In this document: piece by piece, positions 1 to 10,600 of the stretch | How the letters are laid out: every line of letters starts with the position of its first letter | How positions within the stretch are numbered: position 1 is the first letter of the stretch | NCBI GenBank assembly: GCA_030248195.1 | Contig: JASAND010000918.1 | Span: 1 to 64,000 of the forward strand | Reading direction: 5' to 3' | From: Trissonchulus latispiculum | Taxonomy: Eukaryota; Nematoda; Enoplea; Enoplida; Ironidae | DNA: 64,000 bases | Program-made: the position numbers and the translations under genes | The notes under the pieces: generated by a model | The model's database searches: none | Told to the model about the DNA's origin: nothing | The model's input: the letters and a program-made list of their open reading frames with translations, nothing else

Positions 1-158
1 GTGAGGATCATGACAGAACTGGAGGAGGAATCGTCAGACGAGATGGAGTCCACATCCATCCGGTCCAGCTCGACGACATCCGAAGAAGCGTCGCTGAAAT
101 CAGACTGTTGATCGTAATGATCCAGCCAAAGATAGACGTAATTGCTGACACGGGGCAT
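1..158 (-). CDS. Partial acidic Ser/Asp-rich ORF of the retroelement, leaves window at base 1
   Basis: An ATG at the complement of 156-158 opens a frame that stays open for 52 codons to the window edge. The product begins MPRVSNYVYLWLDHY and then becomes strongly acidic and serine-rich (repeated S-D-D-S type residues). It lies about 130 bases past the stop of the 222-aa ORF on the same strand, so it looks like a further small ORF of the same retroelement, between Pol and the unseen 3' LTR. I recognise no family. The stretch 159-291 between the two ORFs shows nothing else. It could be chance, but the skewed composition resembles real coding sequence. Confidence 0.4.
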   Translation of the reverse strand, partial: MPRVSNYVYLWLDHYDQQSDFSDASSDVVELDRMDVDSISSDDSSSSSVMIL

Positions 159-291
159 GATATCTATAACAGAACACACGAAATCAGAAGCACGTTGTCA
201 CAATTATCACAGACAAGAAGCTTGGGACGCAGACAAAGGACAAGAGACAAAACTAAGGATCGAACATAAATAACTTGTAACTAAACTTTAA

Positions 292-960
292 CTAAACGGG
301 AATAACTCTATAACTACACCGCACACCAGAAATACCAATAATGTTAGGACAGTAACCAGGCGGATCCTCGCCTGTACGCATGCGAAAATCATAAATATCG
401 GACGGTAGGTACTGTGACAAACTAATAGCAACATCACGCAACGCTCCTATAGCTTCGTTGGACAGAACGGTAAAACCCTTGCCTAGAGGCCAACCATCAA
501 GTTCTTGAAGCAACACAACATATACAGACTGGCACTTAACATTGGGACAACGAAATACACCACCACCATACGAGGGTTCAAAAGCACGAAAATACTGTTT
601 AGTTAGCACACTTGACTGGCGCACTTCGTCACTTACGGGGAACACAGTTATAGGAACTCCATAATAGCTTAAACCAAACCTCCAGTAACATTCAGTACAA
701 ATTAGAGTAGCGACTTGGGCAACCTGCGGGCCAACTAGGTTTATCCGTTTATTAACTTCAAACATCTGTAATTTTGTAGGGTCAGTAAAGATATCCATAG
801 TTCCACGCAACATTCTCAATCCATCAGGCATACAATCATAATCACGGTAGGGACCTCGCATGTGTAGGGGACAAACCAGCGGCAATGGCGCTGGGGGAGT
901 GTTATCAGCAGGGTCACGCTCAGGTGACGGACTCAAGTTACCAGGCACCTTGGGGGCCAT
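292..960 (-). CDS. Accessory ORF downstream of Pol, 222 aa, cysteine-containing, family unknown
   Basis: A clean 222-codon frame starts at an ATG (complement of 958-960) about 720 bases past the stop of the big polyprotein on the same strand. The product has a proline-rich N terminus (residues 1-30), a C-x2-C pair at C88/C91 and a C-x4-C pair at C138/C143 that could together bind zinc, and further cysteines at 30, 43, 204 and 215. There is no signal peptide or membrane segment. Its place after integrase is where envelope or accessory genes of retrovirus-like elements usually sit, but this element's Env is elsewhere, so this is probably an extra gene expressed from a spliced RNA. I do not recognise the family and propose no function. 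Confidence 0.6.
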   Translation of the reverse strand: MAPKVPGNLSPSPERDPADNTPPAPLPLVCPLHMRGPYRDYDCMPDGLRMLRGTMDIFTDPTKLQMFEVNKRINLVGPQVAQVATLICTECYWRFGLSYYGVPITVFPVSDEVRQSSVLTKQYFRAFEPSYGGGVFRCPNVKCQSVYVVLLQELDGWPLGKGFTVLSNEAIGALRDVAISLSQYLPSDIYDFRMRTGEDPPGYCPNIIGISGVRCSYRVIPV

Positions 961-1679
961 GTGTACCTAAATGGAAGATGCTCTCAATAAATACTATAAT
1001 TTCCGAACTCACGACCTTTGGTTATTTGCAATAACGCCACATTCAAGCAGATAAGTTCGCATTCACACACATTAACATTAATTACTAGCTACAAGAACAA
1101 CAAATTAAAGGATTATATGAATGTTTTTGAGTTTTCTGGTGTTTATGTTGCTTTTTCTAGTAGTGTTTTATATGTTTTTTACTGTACATTAATCTACTTA
1201 TTCAAAATACTATATTACAGAGTATACAACTAGCTATAACAATAATACCTAACATGTCACTTTATTTTTATTGTCGAGAGATATTTTTGTATGATTTTCT
1301 GTCCTTTTTGTATCCTTTTTTTGTTTGAGGTAATCCTCATGATTTTCTGAGCAGCATCTTTTTCGAAGTCCTTTTTCCCGGAGCTGCGACCCGGAGACTC
1401 CCGGTGACCCATAAAGACCAAAAGATTTCGTCGAATTTTGGTGAAGATGTTAAAACCAAAAATCGAAACAAAAAGTTTATGCCCAACATGGGGCGGTTTT
1501 TCTAGTTTGCACTCAAAAATCGGTGCGTGGTCGGGTCAGCAAATGTCAACAAGCATACAGACAATAATTTACAATTGCAATGACTATACAAAATCGTAGC
1601 TAAAATTACTATTAATCTATGTTACAACATTTACAATAAGATCTATATTACATGTTATTTCAATATCGAGTTTCAGGTA
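961..1679. other. Non-coding spacer between retroelement ORFs
   Basis: About 720 bases between the two minus-strand ORFs. It is AT-rich, with short GC-richer patches near 1370-1410 and 1490-1545. No convincing ORF is present (a 71-codon plus-strand frame at 1018 looks like chance). It may carry the splice acceptor for the downstream ORF; I could not single one out. Confidence 0.5.
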
Positions 1680-4600
1680 TTATAAATCGGGATCAGACTC
1701 AGTGGATTTCGAGGAACGCTTCTTCTTAAGGAAGGGGTTCCTAAACTTGGGATTCGGACCCGAGAATAGTGGACTTCTGGCGAATAGACGCGCAATATCA
1801 GGCGCAGCCTTGGAGTGCTTATGGTCTACGGATTCGGCGGAAGAAGACTGGCTAGAAGAACTGGTTACTAATTCGTGGACGACCACATTAGGGGCCTTAC
1901 TAGTGGGCCATTTTCCTTTCGGCGGATCACGTACCGACAACACAATCATAAAATGATCACTGTTAATGTTATACAGGTATAATGATCTACGTTCAGTGTT
2001 AAAGCCCTTCCCTAATAGAGCGGAGGGTAGAAAGGTTTGCCAAGCCCAATCATTACCAAATTTCGAATAAGACAAAATTGGTGTTTGTAGCCACGCGGCC
2101 GCTAAGAAAAGTTCGTCGTCTGTTGCATATTCCGAAGCCTTATGTAATCTTTTCTTAACTTTGTGAAGTTCGGGAAACATGGATTTGAAGCGCTTTTTGT
2201 GTTCATTCATTTCCAAAAACGTCGTAAGTTCCTGTCTTACATCCCTCCAAGAATCCTCCATTCCGGTTATAGCAAGCGAGAGAGCCCTATAATAACAGTT
2301 ACCGTCTCCTAGAACATCTATTACTTCATATGGTTCATAGAGGGGCATGTGTTCTAATAAAACAGGTATGGTATGACGAATTTTGAAGCCCTTAAGAAAA
2401 GCGATACGTTTTTGCCATTCCCCATCAATTGGATCAAAAAGTTTGCGTCTCCGATCTGCTTCGTTTTCTTGATCCCGCTTAGGTGACTCTTCAGAGATGA
2501 AAACGGGCATTGAACTGCCTTCAGACTCGGAACCGGCATCTCTAATTTGTAATCTAGGGGGGGAAGCCTTTCGCTGTTTAGGTGAAAGGGGAATTCGCGA
2601 GGCATTCGATACGGGTTCAGGCGTGCGAATATTAGCCTTCTCAGCGAGCCTAGCAGAAGTTCTACGCTTCTTAAGTTCAGCCTTTTCTGGTTTAACGTTT
2701 TCCGATTTCACGGGTGGCTTCGCCTTTTCTTTCGGAGCAGAACGGGCAGGTTTGACGGGAACAGGTGATAATTCACGCGCTATAATTTCAGCTTTCGGGA
2801 CCGAAGGTCCAGGTACGTCCAAATGTAAACTTTCGTGCTCAGAAATTTCAGAATTTGCGGGGGAATCGTCATCATGTTCATGTAGGGGGGCAGTAATCAC
2901 ACGTGGCTCAATGCATGGCACCATGTTGTTGAACTGTACCTTAATACGTTTGGCTCTGCGATTCCCAGCAGGGTACACCTCAGCAACACATCCAATGATT
3001 TTCTCTATGCGATAGGGACCAGTTCGCTTGTCCAGCATCTTGTGGACCTGGTCTTTCTTAGCTACATTGGTTGCCTTAATCATGACAAGATCTCCTACCT
3101 GATATAGAGGTTCTACCGCATTCTGGTTGTAGTTACGATCCTGGACTTCCCTAGCTGCACCAATCTTTTCCCTAGCTAAAGACCAAGCTAACTGTAACGC
3201 TTCAGTTGCTTCACGTACGTAGTCAAATCCAGCGTATCTACGATCAGTAGGTATAGCAACATTAGTAGCGCTAGGTAAAACAGGATCCCATGCATGCAAC
3301 AGGTAATGAGGGGTTTCCCCAGTGGTGGCATTTACCGATGTGTTGTAAGCAAACTGGCAATAGGGAACCATGTTATCCCATTCTAAGTGATTCTCAGTTA
3401 TAGTGCTCAGCATATCTAGCAAGGTCCTATGCCATCTCTCAATTTGCCCATTTGCGGCGGGATGATATCGAGTAGTTTCTAATTTACGAGTTTGGACTAA
3501 CGAGCAAATTTCTTTATTTAGAGTAGCAACGAATTCTTTTCCTTGATCAGAAAGTAGAAGTTTCGGTGCACCGTACTGCAAAATTATAAATTCCAAAAAG
3601 GTTTGTGCAACCGTGTAAGCCTTTTTGTTCTTAATAGGGATGGCAATCACGTATTTAGAAAATGCATCGATGTAGCTGAGAATGTGTTTCATGCCACTCT
3701 TAGACGTCTTGCTTATGTCCATGATGTCACAGTGCACTCTCTCGAATGGTTCAAGAGGCATCGGGGGATGTCTTAAAAGAGCCTTTGGGTTTTTTGGGGG
3801 ACCCTTGCGCCGTTGACACCTTGGGCAAGATTTAACCCATTGTTTAACATCAGCATGCATTCCTGGCCACCAGAAGTATTCAGCCAATCGGAAAGAAGTT
3901 TTATTGCAACCTCCATGAGCGGCATATGGACTATCATGGCAGGCAGCCAAAGCCTCTTCCCGTAAACTTTCCGGTACTGCTAAAACCTCCAAAACAGTGT
4001 TACGTACTTTCTCTAAATATACTAAAACCCCATCACGCATATCACATTTTTCAGCTAATGACGCAATACGTACTGCTCGGTTAAAGTTGCTAGGTAAATT
4101 ATGGTTGACCTTGTATTCAATTATCTCACTCAGAAGTAGGTCTTCAGATTGTAACTGTTGCAATCGCGACCAAGACTTAGGATTAAGAGAGACATTGGTT
4201 TTATCACGTACAGCCACGTCAAAAACTGTGCGGAAAGCGGCAGATACAGGGTCGTTTCGTTTTGGCCGTCCAGTCTCAGATCGAAATTGTTCACGAACGT
4301 CGTCCGCATCGGACGAGCTGGGACTAGTTACAACCTTGTGTGGAGACAATTTTCGATTCGAAGCGTTTGGTCTATCCGATGATGTGTCAGAAACTTCACC
4401 CGGCTTGCGTAATTTCGGTTGTTTTTGAGGCGTGGGTACACTTTTCTCAGAGCCATCAGAATCGTTGGGTTGGGAAATACGCGAAAGTTTTGATTTAACA
4501 GTAGCCGTGCTTTTTCGAGCAAACGTTTTACTAATTTTTGGGAGTTGAAAAGAACGATTTCGACCCTCCCCTTTTACAACCACCGAGTTAATATGTGCAA

Positions 4601-7600
4601 CTAATTCGTCACTATCTTCCTGATGAAATTTGATAGATTGGCGGTCACTTTCTTTCTCTTTTCCCGATAATCCTCGTGCGATGTCAGCAAACAGAGGATT
4701 TCGCGATAACCCGTCAGCATTTCGAAGTTGTGGGTTATTACGATGTTTAATTTCAAAATCATACTCAGAAAAGGTCATCTGCCATCGGGCCAATCTAGAA
4801 TTTCGTGGGGGGTGTTTCATTAGCCAACGCAGGGCGGAATGATCAGTAAATAAAGTAAACGGGGGGCCACCATACAAATAATGTCGAAAATGTTCAATTC
4901 CGAATTTCATAGCCAAACATTCTTTATCGTGAGTGGAATAATTTCGCTCATACTTTTTTAGGGAGCGAGCAGCGTAAGCTACGGGATGATACTTTCCGTC
5001 ATCCTGTTCTTGCGAGAGTACTGCCCCAAGCCCCAAATCGGATGCATCAGTATGCAACACAAAACCTTTAGCCAAATCTGGGTGTGCCAGAACTGGTGCA
5101 GAGACTAGACTCTTCTTAAGCAGATCAAAAGACTGTTGATGCGTATTATTCCATACGAATCGGACCCCTTTCTTCTTAAGTGAATATAGTGGGGCGGCTA
5201 GGTGTGCAAATCCCTTAATAAACTTGGCATAATAGGCACACATCCCTAGAAAACTCTCCACATCCTTAATAGTCTTAGGTACAGTCAACTCGTTAATGGC
5301 TTGAATACGGTCTTTCAGGGGTTCTACTCCCTGATCGGAGATAATATGTCCCAAGTACGTAACAGACTTTTTGAGGAAGTGACATTTCCCAGGATTCATT
5401 TTAAGATCTGCAGCGCGCAAACGGTCAAAAACTTCCTGCATGATTTCAAGGTGCTCATCAAAAGTTTTAGAGAAAATGAGAATATCATCAATATAGATGA
5501 TACATTTTTTCCACTGCAAATCACCTAAAATTCTTTCCATACAACGTTGAAAGTTTCCCGGCGCACATTTTAAACCGAAGGGCAAAACGTTATATTCAAA
5601 TTGTCCATGAAAAGTGTTGAAACTTGCCTTAGCCTTTGCTTCCTCATCCAGCTCGATTTGATTAAACCCTTTACTCAAGTCAATAGTAGAGAAATACTTG
5701 GCACCTTTCAAAGAAGTCATGATATCGTCGATTCGAGGAATGGGGTAAATGTCTGGATCACTAATTTTATTGACTCGTCTAAAATCGACACACAAACGCA
5801 GTTTCCCTCCCGGCTTCGGTACATATATCATGGGCGAACTCCACGGACTGGTGGAAGGTCTGATTAACCCATATTTCAGCATCTCAGTTAACTCTTCCAG
5901 TAATGGTTGTCTTAAATGTACGGGGAGCCTATAGGGAGTAGCGTAGATAGGCTTGGCTTCGCCGGTGTTAATGTGTGCTTTAAAGATAGTACACTTTCCA
6001 ATGTCAAAAGGGTGCTGAGAAAAGCAAGACTGATTTTCATTCAAAAGTCCCAGAAATTGCCCACATTCACTTTCAGTCAAATTTTCTTTATCGAAAGATA
6101 TTTCCCGCATGGGTTCGGGTAAATCAGATAGCTCGCATGATCGAATATTCTTGAGAGTATTAACTCGAAAGCGTGACCTCTCCTGAAGGTTTTTCATATT
6201 ATTTTTTAATCGGCTTCCCAACTTTACAGATTCCCCATATTCATTCATAACCTCCTGATATTGAAACAAGGGTTTGTCCTTCCTAAGCTCGTTATAGGGT
6301 ACTACATGCCCTAACGTAGAGTTACCGTATACAGTGACTGGCTTCCCAGTCTTGTTGCGCATAATCACAGGTATACAGCGCGTACGTAAGTTAACCATTG
6401 CCGGCAGAGCTTGTACCTCGCTATGATCGGGGTCAAACTTAAGTGAACTGGGTTCGAAACATCCGTCGTACTTCAGGGGACCTACGCTCTCTACTAACCC
6501 AGGAATAGCTACTTCTGAGTAGGGTGGTAACTCGACTTGCTTAATAGAGGATACTCGAAAAGCAGTCTCCGTGAGGGGCGAATGATGGATTAATTTAGCT
6601 ACCATGGGGGTATGTTCGGGTTTACAAAGTCGCAATTCCCCTTTACTAAAACTCAAAGTTAGATCCCCACCATGCTCATGCAGAAAGTCGGTACCTATTA
6701 GACAGTCCTCAGCCACTCCCTTTGGTACCAGAAAGGTGTGTTCTACTCTCACCCCGGGTGAATCATGAAATTCGACCGGTAACCGTACAGAACCGCGGAA
6801 CCTTAGGGTTTGCCCATTGATACCTTCAGCTCTAGGGGGCCGCTCTAACGGATTGATTGATAGATTTAGGAATTTAGCCAGATTCTCACTCATCAAACTA
6901 AGATTGGCTCCTGTATCTACCAAAGTTTGTACTGCCCGATTATTAATCGTCAAGTATATCATAGGCAAAGGTCGATGGGGAACAGATCCAGTATCATTGC
7001 TGGTGTTCTCATGAAATCTACGCGACGCACCGATTAGATGAACCTGGGAACTATGATAACGTTGATGCGGTCTCAGAGGCAGTGTGACTCGTGAACCGTC
7101 TTCAGTAGGCCATGTGATGGTATGTAATCCTAAGTCGAGTGAGATTTCACCCGGAAAATGTAACATAAAATCAGACCCTAGTATGCAGTCTACCGTTAGT
7201 GCATCAACTACAGTGAAAGTCCATTGTTTTACGGGAAGTGCCTTTCGGGTGTGCTGAAACATGAGGGGTACATGCGTTACTCCCACTATTCGGCTCTTAC
7301 CCCCGTTTGCTGTGCGAATGTAGTGATGCGGCCCCGTAGATTCTACAGGTAAATTCAGTCGTGCCGCTAGGCTGGCACTCATTACTGAGACCAAGGAGCC
7401 GGTATCGAACAGAGCATCCACAGTATGACCGCATATCAGCAGAGCCATAAGCAGTGGTACAGTCCTAACCATCAACACAGAATGCGCGTTAATCACCCGA
7501 CTTGTGTTGTCTACGACTGGCCGAGTTTTCCTTCGGTCTGATTCGTAGTCAGCTCTGCGAGCAGCATTAGATCGCTTAAAAGGGCTAGTAGCAGCGTCGG

Positions 7601-10600
7601 AGTGTGAGATTAGAGAGGAGTCCGTAGTGGGCTCTTCCTCAGATTCCGAGTTTCCATGAGTGTCCTGACGGGAGAATCGAACTATCCGTCGGTCTGGCTT
7701 CCTTTGTGCGTCGAGGTTTAACTCAACGGTAGGGGAAGGACAGTGTTCCCGACTATCCTCACTCAGCAACTGTGTAGTGGCCTCTAAATCTCTAGCGTTG
7801 TAATCTGACATAGAGGAAGCATAAGAGGTATCTCGAGACAGTGGCCTGAAAGCGGAGGTGGCTTGGCATCGGTTAGCAGTCTTACGGAGATTATCATAAG
7901 CAGCAGGACGATTTACGGCCCTTAGCGGGGTGTTCTCATTCCCTGCCGCGTCTGTTCCTAATTCTACAGCGGGTTCCTCCTCATCATCACTGAAAGGGGA
8001 CACGCCTGCGCGTCGTACGTTTATGGGAGCAGAGATGGCCGGAGCGGGGGGTTTAGGGTCCCCTCCCCATCGTGACTTAACTCGGCGCATAAACTTTCTG
8101 CCGCACGGAGTCATCCAGAATATAATCACACACCCAATAACTATGATCAAAATGACTAACATAAGACCGTGATTTAACTGAATAGGTACAAAAGGTAAAT
8201 GTACGTACTTCTTCATCTGATTCTCTATCAGGTTTCTAGCTTGCTCGTTCTCATATTCTGCAGTCGAGAGTTCAGTAAAATGTAACGGTATCCTACCGAG
8301 AGGGGCAGGTACAACGGCTTCCCTAAGTTCGGACATAGTTACAGTGGTCCTAGCTAATCCCAATGTACTAGTCAAAATGGTATTCCCAATGATTAAATGC
8401 AAGTACCTCCCGTGCTCAAACCATAATGTACCGGTATCGGGCACAGCCACTCGTTCGCCTTCTGCAACATGATTCAATGAGGGCGAGCGAGCAACAATAA
8501 CTTCGGTGTAATTTGTACGTATTAGCACGCCTGCAGGAGTGGTGCGATACTCCGTAGAGTTGTCCAAGACTTTGATTTTAACATAGTCTTTGCAAGAAGC
8601 AAATTCCCTTTCGACAGTTCTATCCGAGAAAGAAATTAAAATTTGCAAACATTTTGCGCGCAAGCTTGTAACAATAGCATTTGGTGGACAAAACCATAAG
8701 CCGGGGGCTGTTTTGCACTCGGTAACGTCAATTTCACGCACCTCGCCAGAATCTAATCGCTGCGCATATTCAGGCATGGGAGCCATGGTCGTTATACCCC
8801 GTTCTCGAGAATTGTACCCCAAGTTATGAACTGCATAGAGAGGTCTAACTTCATGTTCCAAAGGGACAGGAATTTCTAACATGAAACCAAAACGTAGAGT
8901 GTTGAAATCAATTTTAATTGGATAGACTTTCCCAAATTGATAAATTAGACTCGGTTCGCGGTTTAACAAGAAGTTTTTAAGAGAAGGATGATTTCGGATG
9001 ATTTCCTTCAAAGTTTGTAAGTTTACCAGACCCGGAGTAATTTCGGACCTCAAACCTGCATGCATAACGGAATTTAAACCTTCTCGGAGTGAAGACGTAA
9101 AGATGTGCGCTAGCAGTTGCATATAAACCTGACGCATGTACGAGAAATTTGAACAGCGGGCTCGAATAATTAAGGTGGTTAAGTCTTGCACAGTATGATG
9201 CAAAAAGGCGTAGACCTGCTCATTCGCATGCACAATTTTACGGACAGAGTCAGTGATTTTCATCTGTTCATTTCGCAAAAGGTGAAATCCCTGCTCGACT
9301 GCGTCCATTTTACCGTCCAACTTACCTAGGTGATACGAATTTGACAGGCTGTTAGCAATACCCCCTATACCCAGAGCACCTGCCAACAGGAATTCGATAA
9401 AACGTTTCGGTCTCTTAGGAGTGTCACTCGGGGGATAGGACGTACAAACCCCAGGAGTAGATCGACACAAACTAGCCAACAATTTGGAGTAGAAATTAGT
9501 ATTCAAAACGCCAGAATACAGTTTTCGATATTCTGCTTTGATTTGATCAATTTCATTTTCCAAAAACCGGTGTTGGGGGCAACTCTGATTGATCATACGT
9601 ACACAATACTGATCGGTCTTGGCCTTGCCTGTATTCAGGTCTATGCAATCCTCCTCGTTAGCCCACTCAGGAGGTTTCCACTCAGGAGAGATAGAGGGGA
9701 CCTCCAGCTGAACAATCAACGCAAGGTATTCCGTTTTCTGTGAAATAACTCCTATTCCTGCAGGGCTGAGTACAGCTCCCCAGCGAGGTAAAACTACAGT
9801 ACCTATCTTAGCAATCTCATCGGCCAGAAAATGTGAAGTGCCAGAGTCCGGGGCACTCTGTGCATTGGTCGAGGACAGCATCAACCCTAGCAGCATCCAA
9901 ACGAGAGGGGTGCTGAATCGGCGTAATGATTTCATAGCTGCCAACATAGATAGAAAAGGCAAAAACATCATGGAAAAGTCCCCTTTCCCCTTTTCGGTAT
10001 CCCTTTTGTCCAGATTTTCAATCAACTCATCAGAAAAAATTTCACACTGAACCCCCACAGTACTAGAGCTTACAGGAATCTCACGCTCTTGAAAAGCTTC
10101 ACAAACCCGGTTACCTAAAGGTTCGGAACTGGGTACCGGAATAAATAGCTCCTCATCAGTGGAGGTCAAGGTGGTAGGAGTCAGCGCGCCCTTAAGAGGG
10201 AATGAGGGTTCAAACCTCTGTTCTGGTCGGCAGGAGCAGACCATCGGCTGTCGATACATAAGAACTTTATGAGAGAAATGAGGTGATGCCAGGCATCTTT
10301 TCGCGTGTCGCGTACAGTTTGGAGAAACCATCCGTACCGAACGGGCAGAGTGTCCACTGGCTGAGCCGGTATCGGACCGAGGACGCCAGTGAGGAGACCT
10401 ATGTCTAGCAGGGGTCCAGTTACCACGATCACTTCCTGAATATTCGGAAGAGTGAGAACCATTCCCACTTCCCCGTCCAGTATAGTACCCGTCGGAATTT
10501 CGAACACGAGATCGAGAAACTGCAAATTTCGGCCCATATTCACGCTTCATTTCTGGGGGGAATTCGGATCGAGGCTCTCTACGATCAGACCCCCTATCCC

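Noticed and set aside
1423..1700. Second transmembrane segment ahead of the protease (PLLMALLICGHTVDAL; polyprotein residues 1430-1445, nucleotides about 7410-7457)
   Set aside because: This is the usual hydrophobic strand before the retropepsin DTG, not a membrane span. The numbers in this entry's coordinates are polyprotein residues, not bases.
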